A stretch of 64,000 bases of DNA from Anadara kagoshimensis. Lineage: Eukaryota; Mollusca; Bivalvia; Arcoida; Arcidae. The notes below the pieces were generated by a model that saw nothing but the letters and a program-made list of their open reading frames with translations, was not told the DNA's origin and did no database searches. The stretch spans positions 19,933,424-19,997,423 of the forward strand of contig CM037870.1 in the NCBI GenBank assembly GCA_021292105.1. Reading direction: 5' to 3'. The number at the start of each line of letters is the position of its first letter. The stretch's first letter is position 1. Below are positions 34,478 to 44,609 of the stretch, piece after piece. A program made the position numbers and the translations under genes.

Positions 34478-34545
34478 GGATTCGAACCAACATCGTAAGA
34501 CGTACTTGTACCTACGTATACCCACTACACCACGCAGGTAATGGT
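34478..34545 (-). mobile_element. tRNA-like sequence inside the TIR element
   Basis: The minus strand reads CCTGCGTGGTGTAGTGGGTA, TACGTAGGTACAAGTACGTC and TTGGTTCGAATCCAAAAG. The A- and B-boxes have correct tRNA spacing and the T arm pairs, but no acceptor stem is present. It is a SINE head or tRNA pseudogene, presumably inserted after the transposon. Confidence 0.55.
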
Positions 34546-34649
34546 TGACAATAAGGTTTATTAATATCAAATACGAGTATAGTATGGTATATTAAGAGGT
34601 TATATTGGGGTAACTCTCAAAACATTGATTTTTATAAAATTCAGTATCA

Positions 34650-34742
34650 GCGCATACCTCTCCATTAACCATACTTTACATATCAAACAGTAAAATAATA
34701 TAGTTTTTATATTCAAAATATCTTTAATGGAGAGGCATGCGC
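34650..34742. repeat. Internal inverted repeat
   Basis: GCGCATACCTCTCCATTA (34650-34667) and TAATGGAGAGGCATGCGC (34725-34742) are inverted with one mismatch around a 57-bp AT-rich centre. Confidence 0.85.
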
Positions 34743-34999
34743 TCAATATGTATTTATTAAAAAACGTGTTGATTTTCACTGACTTGTTCCATGTTTGTAT
34801 TGAGTTCTACGGAGACAAACCTAATGGATTACATGAGTTAAACATATAATGCAATGTTTTACTGAGATTTTTACCATATAAACTTTTACATAATGATAGT
34901 AGCTTTAGGTTTTTTCACTATCAATATGTATTCAACATACTTTTAAATTTTGAATCCTATAGGCGGATAGCTCGGCGTTTTGGGTATCATCCTTTTAAA

Positions 35000-35717
35000 C
35001 AAGACGAACGAGTAAACAGTTCTGAATATGTACGACTGATTGTTTTTATTGGCATCAATACGTTTCCGTAGTTTATATCCTCTGTACGTAAATAAACATA
35101 AAAATAATAAAAAGTTTTATATAGGGACTAGATAAAATGAATGAAAATGGAAAATTAATCTCTGGTAACATTATGATTATGAATTATATAGATTGTACAA
35201 GATGAAGGATCATGGACAAGCCCATGCTGGCTGTACTCTATATATTTCTGAAATACACAACATACTTCTCACTAAGCTATATCGTAACTTATGTACCCTT
35301 TGACTCATTTAATTTCCCAAGGCTTTGATTCAGTTTGGGCTGATCATAGTTGGAATTATTATAATTTTCAAATTTTGCTAGGCGGTCAAGGGTCAGTGGG
35401 TTTCTCTGGATGATAGGACTACCTAAATTTTAGAACCGATCGCCTTAACATGAATTTTAAATTTTTAAATTTTGACTTAGATGAAAACACGGATTTAGTC
35501 CATTAAATCGCCGACATTGGCGAATTTTAGCAACAATGCTTCCTCACGTCTTCTATTCAGAGTCTTTTAGTTTCCTCTGTTCGTTTCAGTTGTTTCTCTT
35601 TCCCAGGCTTTGGTAAATAAAGATACTTTTTCTGATTTTGGGACTGATATACAATTTATACAAAATTACATCTTTAATTAGCGTATTCATTTCAATATAT
35701 TGAATCAACCTTTGTTG

Positions 35718-35720
<3 letters not shown>
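35000..35720. other. No gene seen
   Basis: AT-rich with no recognised repeat. A short hairpin, TCGCCGACATTGGCGA, lies near 35510. Confidence 0.4.

Positions 35721-35770
<50 letters not shown>
35721..35770. repeat. (TC)25 microsatellite
   Basis: An uninterrupted CT/TC run of 50 bases, long enough to be polymorphic. It borders a GC-richer 120-bp stretch (35771-35890) of unknown origin. Confidence 0.97.
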
Positions 35771-35772
<2 letters not shown>

Positions 35773-35989
35773 GTATCCAGGACCGACGGACGGATCTTAG
35801 AATTATATTGTAGATGTGCTGAGCAGCCGGCTGCATGGTAGGGATAATTAAAACCAGACACCACCAAGCTTCCGTCTGCTCGGCATGTGTATGACAACGC
35901 AGCAGATACCAACGGATAATTGTACAGGTAAAATATATATAGGGCCTCCAGTAACTTGGATTTTTCCCGTTTTAAGTCCATTTTATATT

Positions 35990-37105
35990 AACAATTGATG
36001 TTTTAAGGTAATATATACTGTGAATATTATTAGAATGCAAAGCTTCTTTCTGAACATTCTGGACCTGCTTTTGAAAGATTGTTTTTTTTTGGAATGGCAT
36101 CAAGGTATGAACTGTTGAAAGAGGAAATAGGGCAAATCACATAAACGGCGAAGCCTCTTTTCACAATTTATTCTTTGCTGTTCAATTAAAATAAATTAAA
36201 AATAAATATCAATCCTTTTATTAAAAACGTGAACATACATATGTTAACCTTATAGCATAATTTATCAAATACCATAACAGATTATTCATTAACTGCTCCA
36301 CCCATCATGAAATCAGCATTTACGTTGATGGCGTCGCAATTTATATACGCCATTTCAACACTATTGACTTTTTCTTTAAAAGTCAATTGAGAAATAATGA
36401 CATTTGGAGATTTATATAGAGATTGATAAGGACATGATAAATATTGTAAACTTAGTGTTATCATAACTATTTGCACCCACAACGTCTTTTTTGGCTTTGA
36501 TCATACGTAGTTTAATATTTATTGCCATCCAATTTCGTGCTTTCCATGTGTTTTGGTGATCAATTTGTTTTTATTTGTTAGTTTAGTTTTTTGTTGTCTC
36601 TGGCTATTGCCAAGTAAATATTTTTCAGTGGAAGATTTGATATTTGTATAATTCAATTTGGCACAAGTGAATCAATTTCTGTTGTAAGATAAATGGGATA
36701 GGTAAGACATTTTAGAAGTACTTAAACCTTGCCATTAAATACTAATACTTATACCAAATTGTCATAAGATTCATCAATAATCGCGATAAAAAAGCTAATA
36801 GTCTTAGAGTTTTATAATAAGTGGTCTCAATGTTAAGATTGTTATGTTTTCTAATTGTGTTCAATTGATGTTTCTATTCGTGTTTGCATAGGTTATTGCC
36901 AAGCGCATATTTTCGACTTTAAATAAAAACAGTAATTATTTTTTATATTTTTATCTTTAAACATAAGCTAAAATAATTTTCAAAACAGTGCAAAACATCG
37001 CCACCTCGATATTATTGTTCATAAGTATAATACCCCTGTATCAGAAATTATCCACGATATATTTGATATCTCACACGTTCATGTTCTTGATACTCAATTT
37101 TTATA
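35990..37105. other. No gene seen
   Basis: AT-rich. The block 'GGCTATTGCCAAGTAAATAT' (36602) and 'GGTTATTGCCAAGCGCATAT' (36892) suggests a ~290-bp diverged repeat, with a further echo near 38103. Confidence 0.4.
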
Positions 37106-37111
37106 AAACGC

Positions 37112-37265
37112 CTCGCGGGTGTAGCTAGCTAGACAGGAGAGGAGGTGCTTACCCTTTTGCACCAAGCCTTATTTTCCTGCTGGAAATTCAAATCTTACTT
37201 TTCGCCAGTTATGAAAGTTTTGTGTTTGCTCTTAGGATTGTTTGATTAACATGGACATGTATGTT
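37112..37265 (+). repeat. Family F fragment
   Basis: GCGGGTGTAGCTAGCTAGAC, GGAGGTGCTTACCCTTTTGC, CCTGCTGGAAATTC, ending GGACATGTATGTTTTTGTG. It retains most of the noncoding part and has lost the ORF end. Confidence 0.75.
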
Positions 37266-37269
37266 TTTG

Positions 37270-39040
37270 TGTGATTGGCCAACGTCTAGACTAATTTTCA
37301 TGTAGTAATTTCGAAAGCAATCTGTTCGATTAGTAATATTATTATTAATATGCTTGTGTTCAAATAACCGTAAACTCTATGCTTGCTTTGTTTTATGCGA
37401 TCAAACTTTGTAACAACGTCATTGCAAATACAATTTGTAACTTCGCCTGTTGCTTTTTGTTTATCTTTGCGTATAAAAAACATGGCTTTGTTTGCCAGAA
37501 TATTGGATATACTTAAACGTATTTGTTGGATCATCACGGTGCATATAATCTGTACTTTCAAATATTGCATTGCTTATATGTATGTTCCAGACAATAACTA
37601 GGTGTTCATGTTTTCTTTTTGTAAAAACAAACGAATGTGCTAGACTATGTTATTGAATTGAATGTCTGTCTAATAATGATAAATTCTAGAGTTAAATCTA
37701 CCATAATACCATAATGCTATAATGGTTGTGTCAAATGTCTTTGGCAATTTTACAAGGATAAGATATGTGGGTATGTTTGTTGATTGTTTGGTAAAACATT
37801 TAGGTTTAGGAACCATTAAATGTTAGATATGTCTTGTGGTTGATCGCTATTTCCTACAGTGCCCGTCGAAAGTCGGCAATTTTATAATCAGTGGTTCTAA
37901 TATGCGGATGTTGTCTCTCTATTGTTTTTTCTGATAGTTGTATCATTTAATGACTTGTACACTTGTACTTTTTTATGTTCTTGGCTGCTACGAAGTTCAC
38001 TTGTAAATACAATGTACCCTTTTATCTTATATTAGTTTATCTATATATGTTTATCATGTTTTGTTTGTATTCTTCATAAGTTCTTTCTTGTTCGTCATTA
38101 CCCTTGCCAAAGCTAAGCAGATGTTTCCACTGATGAATTTCTTTATTTTAATTTTACTATTTCTTAGTTTAAATTTACCTTTATTTGAGATTTTTTCCTA
38201 TTTGTGAGATTGTCGACATTGCGGTAATGAGAAATCCCCAGAGCTACAACAACCATTCTATAATGGAGTTCGCTTATTATCAAAAAGTCGTATAAAATGC
38301 CAAAATGACATTTTCATAATCCCCCTAACATTCATATACAAATTGTAACAGTGATGTCAAATGTGATTTATACTTTAATGTGCGTTGTTTACATTTTCAA
38401 AAACAATGACCTTGGCCGTTTTCGCTCTTTAATGAAGACAGATATTGTATTGCTATTCAATAATGAGAATCACTAAATAAAATCTACCACTGTATAATTG
38501 TACATCATATCAAATACAATGCTGTTTTTTCTTCGGTTGACTTTGTCTTATATGTGTGTTCAGGGTTTTCCTTTGATTTTGGTGAAAGAATATCCTTGCG
38601 TTAGATAGATAAATGATATTGTATTTCGGCGTAATAATGACTTCGGGATATACAAAGTATACAAATATGTTGATATATTGGGAGTGTTGGTATTTTGGTC
38701 AATAACACTTTTGTGATTGAAATATTTTATGAAATTTGTGGTTTACAATTCCGTGTCAGCGAATTATATGTTTCATTCTAAAACGTTTGATTTCTTTGTT
38801 TCTATATTGGGAACTGTCAAATATTTTGCAACAAAGGATTGGAGGTTAAAAGATGATATATCTAATGATGCAGTTTAATAATTTATTGACTTCTATTTGT
38901 AAGTCAAACATTGTGATGGCGAATATATTTTATTTGAAATTTGAAATTCCTCAAATACTTAGGTTACTCTCTCATGCAAAGTATTTGCCAAAGCTAAATT
39001 TCGTAAACTATGTTTTGGTCTTTAGGATACTTTTAACATC
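37270..39040. other. No gene seen; scattered echoes of one block
   Basis: AATGA.AAAT.CTAGAGTTAAA with TCTACCAT…ATAATG occurs in diverged form near 37670, 38225, 38455 and 39665. This suggests an old array broken by insertions. No coding frame. Confidence 0.35.
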
Positions 39041-39075
39041 TTGAAAACGATTTCGGTTTCATAACTTTGATCAAA

Positions 39076-39119
39076 GCACCACTGATTAGGAATTGTATTA
39101 TGAAACGGCTGTCTAGTGC
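39076..39119 (+). ncRNA. Degraded hammerhead ribozyme (plus strand)
   Basis: GCACCA, then CTGATTA in place of CTGATGA, then GGAATTGTATTAT, GAAAC, GGCTGTC and TAGTGC. The change at the G8 core position should abolish catalysis. Upstream GGTTTCATAACTTTGATCAA and downstream AAATTAAAACTGGTATAAT match the family flanks. Confidence 0.75.
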
Positions 39120-39243
39120 TTTTAAATTAAAACTGGTATAATCTGTAATGATATGTAATATGATTTGTTCATTTAAATTCATCTTGTATTCAAAGCGTGC
39201 GATTAAATTACTCATTACACATTATAGTAGTTTTTGATTTCAC

Positions 39244-39273
39244 AGCACAGAAGAGTTTCGGAATACGGTTCCA
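39244..39273 (-). ncRNA. Partial hammerhead copy, opposite orientation
   Basis: The minus strand contains GGAACCGTATTCCGAAAC, i.e. stem II and the GAAAC box, but the CTGATGA segment is absent. It lies 125 bp from the oppositely oriented copy at 39076. Confidence 0.55.
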
Positions 39274-39387
39274 ATATAATGAATTTGACAATGATCAATA
39301 CATTTGGCGTTACTTATTAGTATTGTAACATCATACTGTCAAATTATGTCAAATACACCTTGTACTTCTACAAGTGCTTTCGTTTAA

Positions 39388-39578
39388 ACACCAGAATTGT
39401 CCTGGATATATTTGACGTCCCATAGTTTCATGTTCCTTTCACACAATTTTGATTACACACGTGGCGGGTGTAGCTAGCTAAACAGTAGGTGATTACCATT
39501 CACGTGTCTTACCTAACTTGTAAGTTCCATAGTTTTTACTTTGCTTCTGGATTATGATTCGAATTAGTATGTTTATCA
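39388..39578 (+). pseudogene. Family F copy with the last residues of the ORF
   Basis: The frame RIVLDIFDVP ends at a TAG (39423), the same stop position as other copies. It is followed by CATGTTCCTTTCACACAATT, ACACACGTGGCGGGTGTAGC and TTTTTACTTTGCTTCTGGAT. The segment with the GGAGCACC hairpin is deleted. Confidence 0.8.
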
Positions 39579-39779
39579 GACTTGTACCATTAACTTGACC
39601 TTGATATGGGATTCATCAGTTGGCTGTGCGTGTTACATTTTCAGATGATACTGTGGTATGTACAGATGAGAAACTCGAGTTAAATCTACCATTGTGTAAT
39701 GTTGCTATTCGTATAGTACAAAAGTGTTCAATGAATATGCGCAACATGACATTTCCTTAATCACATTATCATCCTTTTA

Positions 39780-40620
39780 CCAACAATACTAACCTTATCT
39801 TCAGGGTGAATTTACTCCAGAAGCAATAAAGAATACACATAAAGTGAAAATAATGTATCGTGACGTTGGTCACCGTATTTGTTTGAAGATATAGGGTATC
39901 AGGACTGGATCACGCTAGATGTTGGACACCAAGAAACCATATCAAGATTGAATAATGTTTTGTCAAAACATGTCGTGTCTGATAAAATCAATAAATAAAT
40001 AAATAAATAAAAATTCAACATATTATTTTCCCACACGACATCAAAATTGAATGATGGGTTTTGTCGGATAAAATCATTAAAAATATAAAAAATTAAGATA
40101 TGATAGTTTTCCCCCACAACAGTCATTACAATTCAAATAGAATCATATTTATTTGAAAATGAGACAAAGGTGTCCTTTTTGTCTGATAATGATAAAAAAT
40201 CAAGCATCTTTTTTCCACTTAAAGGTCATCATAGTGATAAGAGTACCATCATTGGAAGTTAGAAAATGGTGCTATTGTGACTGATAATAAAGGTTTCTGA
40301 TGCAAAAGAAACAAATTACACCACAAAAGATTACCATCATTACATGTATTTAGACTTACTGTCTTTACAAAGCAATAACTGCTCCGTTTCGGAGACACGG
40401 CATGATGAAGCCCCAGAAGAGTGTGTTTCTGTCTTCTTATTTGAAAGGTCCTTTTAGGCGTGTAATTTGCATCACTGTTACGTACTTTTAGTCATTAAAT
40501 GGAATTAGAAAACATATATGAAAATAACATTTAAGCACCGAAAGGTTCATTCACTCTATGCTGTGATGAGTAAGCAATTGGATTTTTGTTTTTGTAAATC
40601 TACGTCATAGGTAACAAACA
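39780..40620. other. No gene seen
   Basis: Includes a short (AAAT)n run at 39990-40011. Otherwise AT-rich without recognised features. Confidence 0.4.
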
Positions 40621-40658
40621 CTAACGTAAAAAGTATATATACCAGTTTTAATTTTACA

Positions 40659-40703
40659 GCACCAGACGACCGTTTCGAAATACAATTCCACACCAGTAGT
40701 ACC
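40659..40703 (-). ncRNA. Degraded hammerhead ribozyme
   Basis: The minus strand reads TACTACTGGTGTGGAATTGT, ATTTCGAAACGG, TCGTCTGGTGC. The CTGATGA core is changed to CTGGTGT, so it is predicted inactive. The GAAAC box, stem II and GTC remain. The body fragment at 40704-40800 contains GTTGAAAAGCTACC and AAGGACCAAAATATATTTTA. Confidence 0.7.
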
Positions 40704-40925
40704 TGAACCAAAACTATGAAACCAAAACTGTTATCAAGATGTTGAAAAGCTACCCAAAGGACCAAAATATATTTTACCAAGTTTTTTAACATATATGAAA
40801 ATAAACATTGACTAATCACCATATTCTCACACCCTCGTTCACTCAACTATACATCTCATTTACATATATCTATACATACACCAACCTGAACAAGCTGCGA
40901 ACATCACAGACCATATGCTATGATC

Positions 40926-40944
40926 ATACGTCATCATGACGTAT
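40926..40944. promoter_or_regulatory. Palindrome of two TACGTCA half-sites
   Basis: ATACGTCAT and ATGACGTAT face each other with a single central C, a perfect 9+1+9 palindrome resembling paired CRE/ATF sites. There is no adjacent gene evidence. Confidence 0.35.
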
Positions 40945-41272
40945 AGCTGTCTGTCTGAATATTACGTCAGCATTTGTTTCCAGACCATGACTGTTATTCA
41001 AATTTATTGAATACAGAGCATATCAAGTTCGTTTAGTATTTTTAATTTTTTACAATATTACTGCAATTTGACTTCAGAGAACAGTTGTTGTTTGTGGATA
41101 AACACGCTATATTGTGAAATATATAACAAAAATCAGAATTATACATATAATCGTGGAATTACATATTAACTGCAAAGATAAAGATAAGCAGGTGCTCAGA
41201 AGCCCATTGGTCCTGAAACTAGGTTGGCAAACATCCTAGGATAAATTTCGTTTTATCTTCATTTTCTCGAAG

Positions 41273-41593
41273 TATCAGTGATGCAAATGAATACATGGCA
41301 ATCGCTAGTGCTGTAAACTCAATAGTTAATACTGGTATAATAGTTAATTTAAACCTCTGTTGGTGGACTAAGCAATCCCGAGGATATATCAAACTCTGTA
41401 GGCAGAAATATATAGCTGTCCAAATTTGCTGCTAGTTGAAATCTAAAAACCTCAAAAACTAAGGTATACTACTTAATGCAGAGTTTTTACTTTAGTAAAT
41501 TTGGTTGATATATATTGGTTCTTGATCTCATAATTTTGGTCCTAGCACTACTGATGAGGAATTGTATTCCATTTCGAAACGGCCATCTAGTGC
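41273..41593 (+). mobile_element. Retrozyme-like unit bracketed by two hammerheads
   Basis: A degraded hammerhead (about 41273-41311, ending GCTAGTGCTG) starts a 282-bp unit that ends in a second hammerhead at 41545-41593. The unit between them aligns in order with the body beside the 54932 hammerhead: CTCTGTTGGTGG, AAATTTGCTGC.AGTTGAAAT, CCTCAAA.ACTAAG.TATACT, TAGTAAATTTGGT. It has no ORF. This arrangement is that of retrozymes and of the terminal repeats of Penelope-like elements. Confidence 0.72.
41545..41593 (+). ncRNA. Hammerhead ribozyme, type I, nearly intact
   Basis: GCACTA (stem I), CTGATGA (core), a stem II region GGAATTGTATTCCATTTC, GAAA, then CGGCCATC and TAGTGC. Relative to the 54932 copy it has a five-base insertion before GAAA; GGAAT can still pair with ATTTC using one G-U pair. 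The GTC triplet is ATC, which weakens stem III. Reduced or absent activity is expected. Confidence 0.8.
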
Positions 41594-41699
41594 TGTAAAC
41601 TTAACATTGATATAATATGCAATGATGTATGGTTATTTTTGTGAACTAAATCTGTTTTACAGTTTTTGTCACAAAGAGTAAAATATGAAAGGAGAATAT

Positions 41700-42290
41700 C
41701 TTAAAACAATTATGGACAGTGATTGAGCACACGAGTCATATAATTAAAAAAGGAACACCGTTATTTTTATCTACAATGACACAAATCTCTTGATAAAAGA
41801 ATAAGATTAATAAAAACAGTTGTGACGATGTGAAACACATTGATGTAGTATACGTATATAAAACCAAGCAGCAATTCATGCATACTTTCTAAACACAGAT
41901 TAAAGGCGATGAAGTAATATGTATATATTTTAATAAGCAACGTACTATTGATATATGTTCACAAAGTACGACGTGATTAAAATAAACTTTATAAAAGGAA
42001 TGTTACACAGTGATGTATCATACGTATTGTGATTTTCACGAACAACGGGTCATTGATATACAATACCATCAGTGATAGAACTTATACATCTTTGTCATGT
42101 GACCAGCCATACGTTAACAAGAAAACAACATTAACAATGGAATGAAAACATGCTTGATTAAATGGAAAACAACTTATAAGAATAAAGTACAATGTATACA
42201 ATGATATATTCAATTATTGTTACTTCAATAAGAAGACATTGCAGATTCGCTTATATACTGATGAAAATTTCTTTTCTATCGGCATTGTAC
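41700..42290. other. No gene seen
   Basis: AT-rich. A ~110-150-bp diverged repetition is suggested by 'GATGTAGTATACGTATATAA' (41842) and 'GATGTATCATACGTATTGTG' (42012). Confidence 0.35.
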
Positions 42291-42380
42291 CATTATGACA
42301 ATGATGAATTGTATAATAAGTGTGCATTCAATTTCTAAATATAAAGTTCTCTTAACATTTGAAACACTTATTTTATCATT

Positions 42381-42702
42381 TAAGTCTAGGCTTAATAAGG
42401 CCCTTGAGAAGTTTTATGGGCATCATCACAATGTTGTTGACAAGTATACTGTATCTGTATCTAAGGTTCTTCTTGATGTATTTTGACATGGCATACTTTA
42501 ATGTTTTTCATTCCTAATTTTCATTTCACGCCAGACTGTATACGTAAAGATAGCTTATCATTAGAAGCTTTACTCTTCTGGAAATCCGGTCTCACTTACC
42601 TCATGGAAGTTCACTAGTTTAACTGAATTTGCCTGTTTTCAAATATGTTAAGGTTGCAATTCTGACATAGACTGGTATGTTGTTGTTTTTTTTAAAAGTG
42701 TT
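42381..42702 (+). pseudogene. Family F copy with in-frame ORF end
   Basis: The frame RLNKALEKFYGHHHNVVDK then YTVSVSKVLLDVF ends at a TGA (42484), matching 47349-47483. The noncoding part that follows is more diverged but keeps CTTCTGGAAATCCGGTCTCA, CTCATGGAAGTTCACTAG and GACTGGTATGTTGTTG. It is the best preserved coding end besides 47349. Confidence 0.78.
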
Positions 42703-42704
42703 CA

Positions 42705-43595
42705 GTTTTTCACATTCAAACATTCAATTACTTGTACCATCGAGTGAAAATTTTAAAGAAACGTTCTGCCCGTTTTTCTAATTCCGATTTTTGTAGGTCA
42801 AGGTAAAGTATGCCCTTTTAAATTACAGATGTTACACCACTACAAATATTCCAGTTTAAAATTAATTAGTTTGTGTGTTGTGAAAACAGTAAAAACAATC
42901 AAAATACAAAAAACGAATAAAAACATTAAACCTTTGCTAAGTGATTAAGAGGTCGGCATATGTTATGTTGACCTAAAAATCCAAACTTGCTTTAGGCCAA
43001 ATCTACATGCAATTTTTTATACGAACATTTGAAGTACTGGAATTTTATTGTATCGATTTATATAGAGAGTAATTTAAAAAAGTGTGACATTAATAATTAT
43101 TAACAACATGTGTTAGTGATAAAATACATAAAAATTTGCCTCGCCATTAAATTCACAAAATTTGGACAATATGGGATATTGCCCAATATAAACAAATATT
43201 GCCAATATGGAAATTCAAAGCGTGTACAAAAATGGTTTTAAAATCTAATTGGGGTAAGTACAAATTAAAACTATTTCGTGTTAACAAATATTTGATGCAA
43301 AAACATGTTTCAGTACGAAAAACACAGAATGTTTATAAAAGAGCACAAAAAGTATTTAGCTACACGTTTTAACCCTCTTCACTAGACAGGTATAAGCGTT
43401 TCTTTGACGTCAATATGGATCTTCATCTACGTCTCTTCATCAGTGAATATCGGACAAGTACAGCTCATTCCACAAAGAAAGGTCACCCCATAATTCCCAT
43501 AAAGAAACGTCACCCCTAATGCAATAACAGCAAGAACAAAAATACAAATACTACAACATGCAATTAATTTAGAAGTGATTTACATAAAATAAGTT
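42705..43595. other. No gene seen
   Basis: AT-rich. A short run of TTGCC/CAATAT motifs occurs at 43138-43212. No coding evidence. Confidence 0.4.
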
Positions 43596-43598
43596 GCA

Positions 43599-43843
43599 TT
43601 ACTTGATATCAACATAAGTTAATTTACAGTTAGTGTTTTGTATGAGCACATTTTGTCTGAATAACTGCTCTAACACAATAAGGTTATGTGCGATAAAAAT
43701 TTTTACAATCTGATTTCTTGGTCTAACACAAGTGCCTCTTAAAGACTGCCAGAGCTCTGTTGACGATTTCGGACTATCTATGGTTACATTCTTTTTAAGG
43801 GAATCCCACACATTTTCAATTGGACTATTCCGGGCCAGTCAAG
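43599..43843 (-). pseudogene. Tc1/mariner transposase C-terminal relic
   Basis: The minus strand encodes DWPG, then after a frame change SPIENVWDSLKKNV, then TELWQSLRG and about 40 more residues. DWP…SPDLNPIENVW…LK is the signature around the last catalytic acid of Tc1/mariner DDE transposases. Here the PDLN residues are missing and the frame shifts between DWPG and SPIEN, so the enzyme is dead. The N-terminal and central domains are absent; a SINE fragment begins where the homology stops. Confidence 0.75.
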
Positions 43844-43975
43844 GACAGAACGTTAAAGAACATCGGTTCACACTATGACATTCAACTCGGTTTCCCCGAG
43901 CAATCTGTTTTTCTACACCATCCAGAAACTAACTTGATATAAGTGAACCATTCTTGACTTGGTCTAGACATCATT
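43838..43975 (+). mobile_element. SINE fragment (family C)
   Basis: CATTCAACTCGGTTTCCCCG, ACACCATCCAGAAACTAACT, then TTGATATAAGTGAACCATTC and TTGACTTGG match the 3' half of the SINE at 10968-11207. It adjoins the Tc1 relic. Confidence 0.5.
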
Positions 43976-44149
43976 ATTTCACACTCTACTCGACACGTCT
44001 AAGTAGGGAAATGGGTAATACGATATTTCACGCTCGTCAATAATATGACTGTATAGCTTAAAACAAGACGCATGCCGATACAAAAAAATGAAGAGAAAAT
44101 CAATGATATTGTCATCCTAAAAATTGTGACGATCATAAAAACGTCATTA

Positions 44150-44605
44150 AAATGACGTCATTTTTCCCATTTGTTTGCGTAATAGTATTACATCTACATG
44201 AGGATACTGACATCTTTATGGATCAATTCCTAGTCAATAACTCCAAGTTGACGAGCAAAAACTATAGAGCGAAAATGAGACGGTAATACATTTATGTTTT
44301 AATGTTCTAAACATCCTGTAAGAGCAGATTTTATTGTTTTTACTGAACAGTGATTACTAAGAGAAGTAATGAAGGGGAAATATGATTATCTAATCGGATA
44401 TGGGTACTAAATGCAAATTAATTAATCAGAAATTTTATAACAAGACAAAAAAACAATTTTTTATGCCTTCTCCTACAAGATTTTATTATAATTTTTTTTT
44501 TTTTTTTTTGTCTTTTCTTTTATTTGCATTGACTATGACGTAAATGGTTTTGTCGTGTATTTTTTGTCGTTTTCTTAATTTTAATATTTTGACTATGACG
44601 TCATT
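44150..44605. promoter_or_regulatory. Three CRE-like TGACGT sites
   Basis: AAATGACGTCATTT (44151), GACTATGACGTAAAT (44530) and GACTATGACGTCATTTTG (44590). The last two share TTTGACTATGACGT and lie in a ~60-bp tandem repeat. They are only sequence matches; no promoter or gene is adjacent. Confidence 0.25.
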
Positions 44606-44609
44606 TTGT

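Larger units (their letters stand above)
33363..34996. mobile_element. DNA transposon with 42-bp TIRs (1,634 bp)
   Basis: The left end 33363-33404 and right end 34955-34996 are inverted copies with 39 of 42 matches, including the 17-base run CCCAAAACGCCGAGCTA. Outside these limits similarity stops at once. No clear target-site duplication flanks it. The interior has no transposase motif that I recognise, so it is likely non-autonomous or decayed. It includes a tRNA-like insert (34478-34545) and an internal hairpin (34650-34742). Confidence 0.82.

Noticed and set aside
42238..42290. CTGATGA motif as another hammerhead
   Set aside because: No GAAAC box, stem II or matching stem I lies at the right spacing; the same holds for CTGATGA near 7029 and 38137.
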